A DNA stretch of 38,040 nucleotides from Micromonospora sp. ALFpr18c. Its GTDB lineage: Bacteria; Actinomycetota; Actinomycetes; Mycobacteriales; Micromonosporaceae. Shown here piece after piece: positions 1 to 10,452 of the stretch. Both the position numbers and the translations under genes were made by a program. The DNA is taken from the NCBI RefSeq assembly GCF_008868155.1, contig NZ_WBKR01000031.1:1-38040 (forward strand), read 5' to 3'. The notes beneath the pieces were generated by a model that ran no database searches, was not told where the DNA came from, and saw only the letters and a program-made list of their open reading frames with translations. Each line of letters opens with the position of its first letter. The stretch's first letter is position 1.

Positions 1-1916
<1,916 letters not shown>

Positions 1917-1929
1917 CACTACCAGCAGC

Positions 1930-1980
1930 AAAGGGCGGGGCCCCGGTGGCACAAGCCACCGGGGCTCCGCCCTTTCTGTG
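1930..1980. terminator. Bidirectional intrinsic terminator between clpC and mutY
   Basis: A 21-bp stem (1930-1950 with 1955-1975) with one G·U pair and a four-base loop, flanked by A on the left and T on the right. It lies between the convergent ends of clpC and mutY, so it can stop transcription from both sides. The stem is long enough to count as one of the strongest hairpins in the window. Confidence 0.85.
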
Positions 1981-2042
1981 CGCGCTCGTTCATCCCGCTC
2001 AGGCTGATGCCGCCGACCAGCCACAGACCGGGGCGGGGTGGG

Positions 2043-2954
2043 TCAGGGGGTGAGGGTTGCCGCCGGTGGGGTCGGGCCGTCACCGGCCAGGCGGAAGGAA
2101 TCGGTGTCGACCGGTTCGACCAGCCCGTCCTGGACCAGCCCCGCCAGGGCGCGGGCACGCTGGACGTCGTCGGTCCAGACCTGGTCCAGGCGCTGGTGTG
2201 GCACCGGCCCGGTGGTTTCCCGGAGTACCCCGAGCAGCAGTCCGCGTACCTGTCGGTCGGTGCCCGCGTACCGCTGCGGGCGACGGGTCGGTCCGGCCGG
2301 TGCCTCCTGGCCGGAGGCCCGCCACGCGCAGACCGACTCGACCGGGCAGGCCGTGCAGCGTGGTGATCGGGCCGTGCAGATCACCGCGCCCAGTTCCATG
2401 AACGCGGCGCTGGCCAGTGCCGCGGCGGCCGGCTGCGCCGGCAGCAACTCTTCGGTGGCGACCAGGTCGGCCGGTCGGGTGACCGGTCCGGCGTCCGGTT
2501 CACCTGCCACGGCCCGGTACACCACGCGACGTACGTTGGTGTCGACGACGGGGTGCCGCTGCCCGTACGCGAACGCGGCCACCGCGCGTGCCGTGTACGT
2601 GCCGACTCCCGGCAGTGCCAGCAGGTATTCCAGCCGGTCGGGCACCTGGCCGCCGTGCCGGTCGACGATCGCGACGGCGCATTCGCGCAGCCGGACGGCC
2701 CGGCGGGGATAGCCGAGGCGTCCCCACATCCGGATCGCCTCGGCGGGGGTGTCCGCCGCCAACGAGGCCGGGTCGGGCCAGCGGGCCAGCCATGCCTGCC
2801 AGGCCGGCACCACCCGGACGACGGGCGTCTGCTGGAGCATGACCTCGCTGACGAGGATGGCCCACGGGGTGACGCCGGGTGCACGCCACGGCAGGTCCCG
2901 GGTGTTCTGCTGGAACCATCGGCTGACCAGGGTGGCGAAATCGGGTTGAGTCAT
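2043..2954 (-). CDS. mutY: MutY A/G-specific adenine glycosylase
   Basis: Base-excision repair enzyme that removes adenine mispaired with 8-oxoguanine. The 303-residue product shows SEVMLQQTPV with the catalytic Glu at position 37, the helix-hairpin-helix LPGVGTYTA, and catalytic Asp138 in VVDTNVRR. Four Cys at 193, 200, 203 and 209, spaced C-X6-C-X2-C-X5-C, bind the [4Fe-4S] cluster. The ATG at 2954 is chosen because MTQPDF is directly followed by the conserved core; the frame stays open further upstream only as overlap with the ACT gene. The C-terminal part is short compared with the E. coli enzyme, as I recall for actinobacterial MutY, so the 8-oxoG recognition domain may be reduced. It is convergent with clpC and divergent from the ACT gene. 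Confidence 0.95.
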   Translation of the reverse strand: MTQPDFATLVSRWFQQNTRDLPWRAPGVTPWAILVSEVMLQQTPVVRVVPAWQAWLARWPDPASLAADTPAEAIRMWGRLGYPRRAVRLRECAVAIVDRHGGQVPDRLEYLLALPGVGTYTARAVAAFAYGQRHPVVDTNVRRVVYRAVAGEPDAGPVTRPADLVATEELLPAQPAAAALASAAFMELGAVICTARSPRCTACPVESVCAWRASGQEAPAGPTRRPQRYAGTDRQVRGLLLGVLRETTGPVPHQRLDQVWTDDVQRARALAGLVQDGLVEPVDTDSFRLAGDGPTPPAATLTP

Positions 2955-3050
2955 GGCGTCGTCGATGATGTCACGGGGCGTGTTCCCGCTGGATGGGCGG
3001 ATCGGGCGGGGTGTCGCGGCGGCGGCGGGCGGATCGGGGAGAATGCGCGG

Positions 3051-3563
3051 ATGAACGAGCTCGCGATCACCGTCATCGGTCGGGACCGGCCGGGCATCGT
3101 GGCCGATGTCGCGGAGGTGCTGGCCCGGCTGGGCGCCAACCTCACCGACAGCACGATGACGAGGCTGCGGGGGCATTTCGCGATGACCCTGATCTGCACC
3201 GGTCCGGCCGCCGAGGAGGTCGAGGCCGCGTTGGCGCCGCTGGCCGCGGAGGGTCAACTGCTGGCGACGGTACGCGCGGTCACCCCGGACGGCGAGGTGC
3301 CTCCGGGGGGTGAGCCGTACGTGATGGCGGTGCACGGTTCGGACCGGATGGGCATCGTGGCGGCGATGACCCGGGTGCTGGTGGACGCGGGAGGGAACGT
3401 CACCGATCTGAGTACCCGCTTGGCGGGCTCGCTCTATGTGGTGCTGGCCGAAGTCGAGTTGCCGGCGGGGGTGGCCGAGACGCTCGTCGACCGGTTGGAT
3501 CGGACGGCTGCCGAGTTGGGCGTGGAGGTCACGCTCCGGCCGGCGGACCCGGATCTGCTGTGA
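3051..3563 (+). CDS. Double ACT-domain protein (GcvR-like)
   Basis: A 170-residue protein made almost entirely of two ACT folds. The first starts at residue 1 (NELAITVIGRDRPGIVADV); the second starts near residue 86 (YVMAVHGSDRMGIVAAM). Both have the D-R-x-G-I-V turn that binds amino acids or mediates dimerisation in ACT proteins. This arrangement matches GcvR-type regulators and stand-alone ACT proteins of unknown ligand. The ATG at 3051 follows the sequence gaatgcgcgg without a strong ribosome site. The stop overlaps the GTG of the deformylase gene (GTGA at 3560-3563), so the two are probably translationally coupled. No glycine-cleavage gene or riboswitch is nearby, so the ligand and role remain open. 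Confidence 0.85.
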   Translation: MNELAITVIGRDRPGIVADVAEVLARLGANLTDSTMTRLRGHFAMTLICTGPAAEEVEAALAPLAAEGQLLATVRAVTPDGEVPPGGEPYVMAVHGSDRMGIVAAMTRVLVDAGGNVTDLSTRLAGSLYVVLAEVELPAGVAETLVDRLDRTAAELGVEVTLRPADPDLL

Positions 3564-4132
3564 CCGGCGGGCAGGGCGGGGCGTACGCCGGTCTGGGTGA
3601 CTGGACGCCGGAGTCGTTGTCCGTCGAGGGCGAGATCCGGGCGGTGGTGTCGGCCCCGCATCCGGTGTTGAGTCGGGCCGGCGGTGTGGTCGATCCGACG
3701 TCCGAGGAGACGGTCCGGTTGGCCGCCGATTTGGTGGCGACCATGCGGGTCTCGCCGGGTTGCGTCGGGTTGGCGGCGCCGCAGATCGGGGTGGGCGCCC
3801 AGGTTTTCGCGGTCGATGTGACGGGGCATCCGAAGGCGGTCACGGTGCACGGCACCTTCGTGTTGTGCAACGCCCGGGTGGTGGAGGCCACCCGGTGGAA
3901 GCCGGGCCGGGAGGGGTGCATGTCGGTGCCGGATCTGACCGGGGACGTGAAGCGGGCCAGCCGGCTGGTGGTGGAGGGTGATCTGCCGGGCAGTGGGGAG
4001 TCGGTCCGGTTGGTGACCGACGGCTTCGAGGCGCGGGCCTTGCAGCATGAGATCGACCATTGCGCGGGGCTGCTGTTCCTGGACCGGGTGGCAAGTGCGC
4101 ACGCGGTCTATCAGCGCAAGGTCTACCTCTGA
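3560..4132 (+). CDS. def: Peptide deformylase
   Basis: Metalloenzyme that removes the N-formyl group from nascent proteins. The 190 residues carry the three family motifs in order: GCVGLAAPQIG (motif 1), EGCMSVPD (motif 2, with the metal-binding Cys) and QHEIDH (motif 3, HExxH type with two metal-binding His and the catalytic Glu). The GTG start at 3560 overlaps the TGA of the upstream ACT gene. The roughly 30 residues before the core (starting TGGQGGAYAG) are longer than in many deformylases and rich in Gly. Motif 2 has Met where most have Leu, a minor change. Actinobacteria often have more than one deformylase, so it need not be the only copy. Confidence 0.95.
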   Translation: MTGGQGGAYAGLGDWTPESLSVEGEIRAVVSAPHPVLSRAGGVVDPTSEETVRLAADLVATMRVSPGCVGLAAPQIGVGAQVFAVDVTGHPKAVTVHGTFVLCNARVVEATRWKPGREGCMSVPDLTGDVKRASRLVVEGDLPGSGESVRLVTDGFEARALQHEIDHCAGLLFLDRVASAHAVYQRKVYL

Positions 4133-4245
4133 ACGGGGCCCCGCGCCGCTGCTGTCCTCAGTGGAGGGTTGGAGTGGCGGGTCGTGGCCTTTCCGGCGCG
4201 TCGCGCCGGACTGCTGGGCGTCGCGCGGCTACCGTGGGGGGCATC

Positions 4246-4965
4246 ATGCGTCTGACGGTCGGCCCCCTGCCACCCGCCGTGTACTGGCGGCGTCGCGCCG
4301 TCGTACTCGGAGCGGGGCTTCTCTTCCTGATTGTCCTGCTCTACTCGTGCACCGGCTCGGGTCGTTCCGACGGCGGCCGGCCGAAGGCGGGCGGGTCGCC
4401 CTCGGCGTCGTCCGCTGCGCCGCCGGGGGCCGGTGGGCCGGTGCTGACTCCGCAGACCGGCGCCCCGTCGGTGCCCGCGTCCGCTGATCCGGCCACGACG
4501 GGTCCGAGCCCCGAGATCACCAGCAACAACCCGCCGCCGGGTACGGCCGCCGGCTCGGTGGACGACGGCACCTGCACCGACGCCGAGATCAGCGTGACGT
4601 CGGTGGCACGGCCGGTCTCGGTGCAGCGCGGGATGGTCGTCGACCTCCAGCTCAAGATCAAGAACGTTTCCGAGAGGACGTGCAGCCGCAACGTCGGCGC
4701 CGACCTTCAGGAGATCTTCATCAAGTCAGGTGCCGAGAAGGTCTGGTCGTCCGACACCTGCGGCAAGGTCCAGGGCTCCGACGTGCAGTCCTTCACGCCC
4801 GACTTCGAGCGCTCCTACCAGGTGGGCTGGAACGGGCGCGACACCACCCGCTGCGACGACAACGGCCTGGCGGCCGGGCCGTTCCCGCCCGCGGGCACCT
4901 ACCAGGTGCTCGCCCGGGTCGGCACGAAGCTCAGCGCTCCCGTGAAGCTCACCATCACCGGCTGA
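4246..4965 (+). CDS. Membrane-anchored secreted protein with Ser/Pro/Ala linker
   Basis: A 239-residue protein of unknown function. Residues 1-15 are cytosolic and end in WRRR; residues 17-34 are a single hydrophobic helix ending in LLYSC. A Ser/Pro/Ala/Gly-rich linker to about residue 105 follows, then a C-terminal domain of about 130 residues. That domain has four Cys (in DGTCTD, ERTCSR, SDTCGK and TTRCDD), likely two disulfides outside the cell, and alternating beta-strand character ending in GTYQVLARVGTKLSAPVKLTIT. The ATG at 4246 is chosen because it begins directly before the anchor; the frame is open further upstream but overlaps deformylase. Its place next to disA and mutY resembles Rv3587c of Mycobacterium tuberculosis, as I recall that locus. 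It converges on disA with a six-base gap. Confidence 0.75.
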   Translation: MRLTVGPLPPAVYWRRRAVVLGAGLLFLIVLLYSCTGSGRSDGGRPKAGGSPSASSAAPPGAGGPVLTPQTGAPSVPASADPATTGPSPEITSNNPPPGTAAGSVDDGTCTDAEISVTSVARPVSVQRGMVVDLQLKIKNVSERTCSRNVGADLQEIFIKSGAEKVWSSDTCGKVQGSDVQSFTPDFERSYQVGWNGRDTTRCDDNGLAAGPFPPAGTYQVLARVGTKLSAPVKLTITG

Positions 4966-4971
4966 GCCGGA

Positions 4972-6162
4972 TCAGACGTACCGCTCCAGGATGGACGCCT
5001 CGGCGAGCCGGGACAGCCCCTCCCGGACGCCCCGGGCACGGGCGTCGCCGACACCCTCGACGGCCTGCAGGTCTTCCACGGTCGCGCCCAGCAGCCGCTG
5101 GAGGCTGCCGAAGTGCAGCACCAGCCGGTCGACCACCGCCACCGGCAGCCGCGGCACCTTCGCCAGCAGCCGGAAGCCACGGGGGCTGACGGCGGCGTCC
5201 AGCGCGTCCGATGCGGCCGGGTAGCCGATCGCCTTGGCCACCGACACCAGGTCGATCAGCTCGGTGGCGCCGAGCAGGTCCAGTTCGACAAGCGCCTCGT
5301 CCAGGGTGCGGGACTTGCGCCCGACCGGCAGGTAGTCGCGGATGACCAGCGTCCGGTCGGCGTCCACGCCGGCCATCAGCTCGTCGAGTTGGAGGGCGAG
5401 CAGCCGGCCGTCGGTGCCCAACTCGACCACGTAACCGGCGATCTCGTCGGCGATCCGGCGGACCATCTCCAGCCGCTGCACCACGGCCACCGCGTCCCGG
5501 ACGGTAACCAGATCCTCGATCTCCAGCGCGGAGAGCGTCCCGGAGACCTCGTCCAGGCGGAGCTTGTAGCGCTCCAGGGTCGCCAGCGCCTGGTTGGCGC
5601 GGGACAGGATGGCCGCCGAGTCGTCGAGCACGTGGCGCTGACCGTTGACGTAGAGGCTGATGATCCGCATCGACTGGCTGACCGAGATGACCGGGTAGCC
5701 GGTCTGCCGCGCCACCCGCTCGGCGGTGCGGTGCCGGGTGCCGGACTCCTCCGTCGGGATCGACGGGTCGGGCATCAGGTGCACGGCCGCCCGGACGATC
5801 CGGGTGCCGTCGCTGGAGAGCACGACCGCGCCGTCCATCTTGCACAGCTCGCGCACCCGGGTCGCGGAGAACTCCACGTCCAGGGGGAAGCCGCCGGTGC
5901 ACAGACCCTCGACGACCTTGTCGTAGCCGAGGACGATGAGCGCGCCGGTGCGGCCGCGCAGGATGCGCTCCAGACCGTCGCGCAGCGCGGTGCCGGGCGC
6001 CATCAGGGCGAGGTTGGCCCGTAGCGGGTCCCCGGCGCTCCCGGTGGCCCCCGCGGTCACGCTCACGCTGATCGGGCGGGCGGGCGAGCCCACGGCGCCG
6101 GTGCGGGCGTGGGGCGGCGCGCCGGCTGGCTTGGTGGTATCGCGGTCGATCGGCACGGGCAC
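4972..6162 (-). CDS. disA: DisA DNA-integrity scanning diadenylate cyclase
   Basis: Synthesises c-di-AMP from two ATP and scans DNA for branched structures. The 396-residue product has the DAC domain with the DGA motif ([10 protein letters not shown]) and the RHR motif ([12 protein letters not shown]), a central helical linker, and a C-terminal helix-hairpin-helix region ([19 protein letters not shown]) that binds DNA. The GTG at 6162 gives about 50 extra Pro/Ala/Gly-rich residues before the conserved [18 protein letters not shown]. Internal GTG codons near 6068-6074 could be the true start, which would match the usual length near 360. It lies downstream of radA on the same strand, 125 bases away; RadA is known to work with DisA at stalled forks. 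Confidence 0.95.
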   Translation of the reverse strand: MPVPIDRDTTKPAGAPPHARTGAVGSPARPISVSVTAGATGSAGDPLRANLALMAPGTALRDGLERILRGRTGALIVLGYDKVVEGLCTGGFPLDVEFSATRVRELCKMDGAVVLSSDGTRIVRAAVHLMPDPSIPTEESGTRHRTAERVARQTGYPVISVSQSMRIISLYVNGQRHVLDDSAAILSRANQALATLERYKLRLDEVSGTLSALEIEDLVTVRDAVAVVQRLEMVRRIADEIAGYVVELGTDGRLLALQLDELMAGVDADRTLVIRDYLPVGRKSRTLDEALVELDLLGATELIDLVSVAKAIGYPAASDALDAAVSPRGFRLLAKVPRLPVAVVDRLVLHFGSLQRLLGATVEDLQAVEGVGDARARGVREGLSRLAEASILERYV

Positions 6163-6287
6163 AGTCTACGGACTGCCGTGCGGTGGGTGCTGTCGTGGTT
6201 ACTGTGATGTGTCACGATGCCGCCCTTCCAACCGTTGCCCGCTTGCGGCGTGCTGTCCGGTATCGCCCTCCGCGCCGGCACGGTGGG

Positions 6288-7745
6288 TCACTCGGCGGAC
6301 GCGCGCGCCGCATGATGCAGTGCGGAACGGACGTCGGTGACCTCGGTCACCCGCATCTGCCCGGGGCCGGCACCGGTGCTCTCCGGGCCACAGCCGGGCG
6401 GCACCAGCGCCACCTTGAACCCCAGCCGGGCCGCCTCGGCCAGCCGACGCGGCACCGCACCGACCCGACGCACCTCGCCGGTGAGCCCCACCTCGCCGAT
6501 CGCCACCAGGTGCGGTGCGATGGCCAGGTTGAGCCCGCCGGAGGCGACCGCCAACGCCACCGCCAGGTCGGCGGCCGGCTCCACCACCCGGATGCCACCC
6601 ACGGTGGCCGCGAAGACCTCCCGGTCGTGCAGTGTCAAGCGCTCCGTACGACGTTGCAGCACCGCGAGCACCATCGCCAGCCGGGCCGAGTCGAGGCCGG
6701 AGACGGTGCGGCGGGGTGAACCGGCCACCGTCGCGCCGATCAGTGCCTGCACCTCGGTGACCAGGGCACGACGCCCCTCCATGGCCACGGTCACACAGGT
6801 GCCGGGGACCGGCTCCGAGTAGCGGGTCAGGAACAGGCCGGACGGGTCGGCGAGGCTGCTGATGCCGCCCTCGTGCATCTCGAAGCAGCCGACCTCGTCG
6901 GCCGCGCCGAATCTGTTCTTGACGCCGCGCACCAGCCGCAACGAGGAGTGCTTGTCGCCCTCGAAATGCAGCACCACGTCCACCAGGTGCTCCAGCACCC
7001 GGGGGCCGGCGACCTGGCCGTCCTTGGTGACGTGCCCGACCAGCACGGTGGCGATGCCCCGCTCCTTGGCGACCGACACCAGGGCCGCGGTGACCGCCCG
7101 GACCTGGGTCACCCCGCCCGGCACCCCCTCGGTGCCGGTGGTCGAGATGGTCTGCACCGAGTCGAGCACCAGCAGGCCCGGCTTGACCGCGTCGAGGTGC
7201 CCGAGCACGGAGGCCAGGTCGCTCTCGGCCGCGAGGTAGAGCTGGTCGTGCAGCGTGCCCATCCGCTCGGCACGCAACCGCACCTGACTGACCGACTCCT
7301 CACCGCTGACCACCAGCGACGGGCTGCCGGCGCCCACCGCCCACTGCTGTGCGACGTCCAGCAGGAGGGTCGACTTGCCCACCCCGGGCTCGCCGGCGAG
7401 CAGCACCACCGCGCCCGGGACCAGGCCACCGCCCAGCACCCGGTCGAGCTCGCTCACCCCGGTGGGTCGGGCGCGGGCCGGAGCGGCGCTGATGGTGGCG
7501 ATCGGTCGGGCCGGCTCGGACGGCATCCGGGAACTGACCACCCGCCCGGAGACGGTCGGCCCGGTCACCGTGGACTCGACCACCGAACCCCACTCGCCGC
7601 ACTCCGGGCAGCGCCCCACCCACTTGGGTGGCTGGTGCCCGCAGGCGTCGCACTCGTAGGCCGGACGCGGATCGCGTGGGGCGGACCGAGCGCGGGGGGC
7701 ACCGGCCGTCCCGCCGCGCGGAGAGGTCGATCGGGAGGTGGTCAC
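6288..7745 (-). CDS. radA: RadA/Sms DNA repair ATPase
   Basis: RecA-like helicase that promotes branch migration in recombination. The 485 residues show an N-terminal C4 zinc finger (CDAC and CPEC, 14 residues apart), Walker A GEPGVGKSTLLLD, the RadA-specific KNRFG motif (VKNRFGAADEVG) and a C-terminal Lon-like domain (LTGEVRRVGAVPRRLAEAARLGFK). The GTG at 7745 is the farthest usable start and leaves a basic, Gly/Arg-rich N-terminus of about 30 residues before the zinc finger. It is the middle gene of the leftward series lipoprotein-radA-disA. A terminator hairpin sits between the lipoprotein gene and radA, so radA probably also has its own promoter in the short gap after it. Confidence 0.96.
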   Translation of the reverse strand: MTTSRSTSPRGGTAGAPRARSAPRDPRPAYECDACGHQPPKWVGRCPECGEWGSVVESTVTGPTVSGRVVSSRMPSEPARPIATISAAPARARPTGVSELDRVLGGGLVPGAVVLLAGEPGVGKSTLLLDVAQQWAVGAGSPSLVVSGEESVSQVRLRAERMGTLHDQLYLAAESDLASVLGHLDAVKPGLLVLDSVQTISTTGTEGVPGGVTQVRAVTAALVSVAKERGIATVLVGHVTKDGQVAGPRVLEHLVDVVLHFEGDKHSSLRLVRGVKNRFGAADEVGCFEMHEGGISSLADPSGLFLTRYSEPVPGTCVTVAMEGRRALVTEVQALIGATVAGSPRRTVSGLDSARLAMVLAVLQRRTERLTLHDREVFAATVGGIRVVEPAADLAVALAVASGGLNLAIAPHLVAIGEVGLTGEVRRVGAVPRRLAEAARLGFKVALVPPGCGPESTGAGPGQMRVTEVTDVRSALHHAARASAE

Positions 7746-7772
7746 ATCAGGACGCTAGCCCTCTCGTACGAC

Positions 7773-7807
7773 GAAAACACCCCGGCGTGGTGGTCACCAC
7801 GCCGGGG
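7773..7807 (-). terminator. Intrinsic terminator after the lipoprotein gene
   Basis: A 28-base palindrome (7780-7807), 12 bp of stem with a four-base loop, followed on the minus strand by TGTTTT (7774-7779). It lies between the end of the leftward lipoprotein gene and the start of radA, so it should end or attenuate lipoprotein transcripts before radA. Confidence 0.75.
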
Positions 7808-7832
7808 CGTTCGTCGATGTCGGGGTGCCGGG

Positions 7833-8612
7833 TCAGTCGTGGGTCGTGCCGCCCTCGTTGCCCTCGTAGCCGCCCTCACGCTCGATGATCGGCGAGGGAG
7901 GCGCCGCCGGGGTGAGCGGCACCGCGATCGGCGCCTGGCCGCTGACCGTGTTGCCGTTACCGAAGTCGAAGGTAACGAAGACGTTCTGGCCGGAACGCAG
8001 CGCCTCGGTCAGGCCGATCAGCCGGAGCTGCGTGGTGGCCTCGGAGTTGAGCTGGAGGTAGCTCAGCGGGGCCAGCTCGATGCGGGCCGGCTGACCCGGC
8101 GCGGCGGGGCTGGCCGAACCCGACGCCCGCGCCGACTCCGGGGCGGACGGGGTGGCCGAGGACGACCCGGTCTCGGAGGGGGTCGCCGACGGGCTGGCCG
8201 AGCGGGACCCGGAGGTCGACGGGCTGGACGAATCGGACGGGGTCGCGCTGGGCGACGCGGACTCCGAGGCGGACGGCGACGGGCTCGCCGAACCGCTGCT
8301 GATCACCAGCTCGCGGGCGCTGTCGGTGGTGACGGTGACCGTCACCGTCTCCTTGGAGTCGTTGTAGATCACGGCGTTGAGCAGGGCGTCCTGACCGGCC
8401 CGGTAGCCCTCGGGGCCCGGATAGTCGACCAGCAGGCCGCGCACCGAGTACGAGCCGTTGCTGGTCGTGAGGTTGACGCCCTGGATCGACGGCTCCTTCA
8501 AAGCGGTCTCGGCGATCTGACCGGTGCCGCAGCCGGACGCCAGCAGGCTGGCCGCCGCGATCCCGGACAGCAACAGGGCCGCCCGCCGGGATCCCCTGAT
8601 CGAGCGCGTCAC
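7833..8612 (-). CDS. LpqE-like lipoprotein with Ser/Pro-rich insertion
   Basis: A 259-residue lipoprotein. The signal peptide ends in lipobox LASGC with the lipid-bearing Cys at 28. The GTG at 8612 is chosen because AGGAGG (8619-8624) lies six bases before it; another GTG 18 bases upstream lacks such a site. Residues 45-105 and 175-235 look like two halves of one beta-sandwich (GVNLTTSNGSYSVRG, ALLNAVIYND and PLSYLQLNSE, QNVFVTFDFGNG). They are separated by about 65 residues of Ser/Pro/Ala/Glu repeats. Its place before radA and disA matches lpqE of mycobacteria, whose family resembles the PCu(A)C copper-chaperone fold. I see no clear Met/His copper motif, so function stays unknown. Confidence 0.8.
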   Translation of the reverse strand: MTRSIRGSRRAALLLSGIAAASLLASGCGTGQIAETALKEPSIQGVNLTTSNGSYSVRGLLVDYPGPEGYRAGQDALLNAVIYNDSKETVTVTVTTDSARELVISSGSASPSPSASESASPSATPSDSSSPSTSGSRSASPSATPSETGSSSATPSAPESARASGSASPAAPGQPARIELAPLSYLQLNSEATTQLRLIGLTEALRSGQNVFVTFDFGNGNTVSGQAPIAVPLTPAAPPSPIIEREGGYEGNEGGTTHD

Positions 8613-8752
8613 GTCGGTCCTCCTCGTCACAATCCCCACCCGGCCTCCACGCCGGGCACGGTGGCCATACCCGCGCAGACCGCGCTCCAGGGTAGTTGGG
8701 GCTGATCGAGGCCCGCACGCGGACCCGGCAATGCCACCTTCCCGGGTGCCGG

Positions 8753-9592
8753 TCACACCACCCGACCGCTCGCCACCAGCAGGACCACGTCGATGAGGGC
8801 GATCAGCATGACCCCCCGGAAGGCCGCCACCGGCCGCCGGCCGGCCCGGAGCGCCGAGCGACCGGCGTACCAGCTCAGCGGCGGTACCACGGCGGCCGCG
8901 CCGACCGCCGCGACGCCGACCGCCGACGGCGGCCCGGGTGGCCCGAGGACCAGGGCGGCGGTCGCCGCGAGCAGGAGCGTGGCGGCGGCGAGCCGGCTGC
9001 CGGTGGCGCCCAGCCGGTGCGGCAGCCCGCGCACACCCGTGCGGGCGTCGTCGGCCAGGTCGGGGAGCACGTTGGCGAAGTGCGCGCCGGCGCCGAGGCA
9101 CGCCGCAGCGGTGAGCAGCCACGCCGGCGGGGTCGGCTGGCCGGGCAGGGCCAGCACCACGAAGGCGGGCAGTGCCCCGAACGAGACCGCGTAGGGCAGC
9201 ACCGAGAACGCGGTGGCCTTGAGCGGCCAGTCGTAGAGCAGCGCGGAGACCAGGGCGACGGTGAGCCAGAACGCCGCCGTGGGGTTCGTGGTCAGCGCCA
9301 GCAGCGGGCAGGCCACCGCGGCCACCGCGGCGGCCCAGGCCGTGGTGCGCCGGCCGACCGCGCCGGCTGCGACCGGTTTGTCGGTACGCCCCACGGTGGC
9401 GTCCCGCTCGGCGTCCAGCGCGTCGTTGGTCCACCCGACGGCCAGCTGGCTGGCCAGCACGGCGAGCACCACCGAGGCGATTCCGGACGGTCGGTGCCCC
9501 ACCCCCCAGGCCAGCAGACCGGCCACCGTGGTCACCGCTGCGGCCGGTTCCGGATGGCTCGCCCTGACCAGCCCTAACACCCTCGACGACAT
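8753..9592 (-). CDS. UbiA-family prenyltransferase
   Basis: An integral-membrane enzyme that transfers an isoprenyl chain to an aromatic or similar acceptor. The 279 residues show both Asp-rich motifs that bind Mg-diphosphate: NDALDAERD near residue 55 and DLADD near residue 175. The rest is mostly hydrophobic, consistent with eight or nine helices. The ATG at 9592 gives MSSRVLGLVRASHPEPA, typical of UbiA starts. It is divergent from the methyltransferase with only 45 bases between start codons, which suggests shared regulation. With the methyltransferase, the ACAD-fold flavoenzyme and the type III PKS it forms a biosynthetic cassette, so the acceptor is probably an alkylresorcinol or derived quinol. 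A primary-metabolism role such as menaquinone synthesis is less likely from this context. Confidence 0.88.
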   Translation of the reverse strand: MSSRVLGLVRASHPEPAAAVTTVAGLLAWGVGHRPSGIASVVLAVLASQLAVGWTNDALDAERDATVGRTDKPVAAGAVGRRTTAWAAAVAAVACPLLALTTNPTAAFWLTVALVSALLYDWPLKATAFSVLPYAVSFGALPAFVVLALPGQPTPPAWLLTAAACLGAGAHFANVLPDLADDARTGVRGLPHRLGATGSRLAAATLLLAATAALVLGPPGPPSAVGVAAVGAAAVVPPLSWYAGRSALRAGRRPVAAFRGVMLIALIDVVLLVASGRVV

Positions 9593-9637
9593 AAGGGAAG
9601 TCTGGTCGTTACCGAGCAGTCGTGCCACGCTCGTGCC

Positions 9638-10411
9638 ATGCGAGACGTGGCTGCGGCCCCGGCGTCCACCGGCCCCCGGGTGCTGCCGCGCAACGATCCG
9701 CGCCAGTACGACGACCTGGCCGGTGAGTGGTGGCGGCCGGATGGCGCGTTCGCGATGCTGCACTGGCTGGCGGAGGCCCGCGCGGCGCTGGTGCCGCCGG
9801 CGAGTCGGCCCGACGCGCTCCTCGTCGACCTGGGCTGTGGCGCCGGCCTGCTCGCGCCACACCTGGCTGGTAAGGGTTACCGGCATGTCGGGGTGGACCT
9901 GACCCGGTCGGCGCTGGTCCAGGCCGCCGAGCACGGGGTACGCGTCGTGCAGGCCGACGCCACGTCGGTCCCGCTGCCGGACGGCTGCGCCGACGTGGTC
10001 TCCGCCGGCGAGCTGCTGGAACATGTGCCGGCGTGGCCGCGTGTGGTAGCCGAGGCGTGTCGGATGCTGCGCCCCGGTGGCCTGCTGGTGCTGGACACCC
10101 TGAACGACACGGCGCTGGCGCGGCTCGTCGCGGTACGCATCGCCGAGCGTCTGCCGACGGTGCCGCGCGGCATCCACGATCCACAGTTGTTTGTGGACGC
10201 TCGCGAGCTGGTGGCCGAGTGCGCCCGGCACGGCGTCGACCTGCGGCTGCGGGGCATTCGGCCGCAGGTGGGCGGCCTGCTGGCCTGGTTGGTGCGGCGG
10301 GCCCGCGCGTCCCGGTCCTCCGGTGCGGTGGCGGTCGGCCGCGCCCCGCGCATCGTGCCGACCCGTTCCACGGCCGTGCTTTACCAGGGCCGGGGGGTCC
10401 GCAAGGGATAG
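9638..10411 (+). CDS. SAM-dependent class I methyltransferase (UbiG-like)
   Basis: A 257-residue methyltransferase with a Rossmann-fold SAM site: motif I LLVDLGCGAGLLAPHL near residue 64, an acidic residue after strand 2 (GVDLT), motif II QADATSVPLPDGCADVV and LRPGGLLVLDTLN. The pattern GELLEHVPAWPRVVAEACRMLRPGGLLVLDTLN is close to UbiG-type O-methyltransferases of quinone synthesis. The C-terminal portion (RGIRPQVGGLLAWLVRRAR) is like UbiG substrate lids. The ATG at 9638 lies just before the acidic, Pro-rich N-terminus. It begins the rightward genes of the type III PKS cassette and probably methylates a phenolic OH of the polyketide. I cannot fix the substrate from sequence alone. Confidence 0.88.
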   Translation: MRDVAAAPASTGPRVLPRNDPRQYDDLAGEWWRPDGAFAMLHWLAEARAALVPPASRPDALLVDLGCGAGLLAPHLAGKGYRHVGVDLTRSALVQAAEHGVRVVQADATSVPLPDGCADVVSAGELLEHVPAWPRVVAEACRMLRPGGLLVLDTLNDTALARLVAVRIAERLPTVPRGIHDPQLFVDARELVAECARHGVDLRLRGIRPQVGGLLAWLVRRARASRSSGAVAVGRAPRIVPTRSTAVLYQGRGVRKG

Positions 10412-10452
10412 TCGGCCGTGGCGGGGGTATGGACGCCGAGAAGGGGGCGAAT

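Noticed and set aside
3000..3050. Glycine riboswitch before the ACT-domain gene
   Set aside because: The gap to mutY is under 100 bases and no aptamer-like fold with tandem conserved loops is seen.
8639..8656. Hairpin upstream of the lipoprotein gene
   Set aside because: Only a six-base stem, no T-tract, and common by chance at this GC content.
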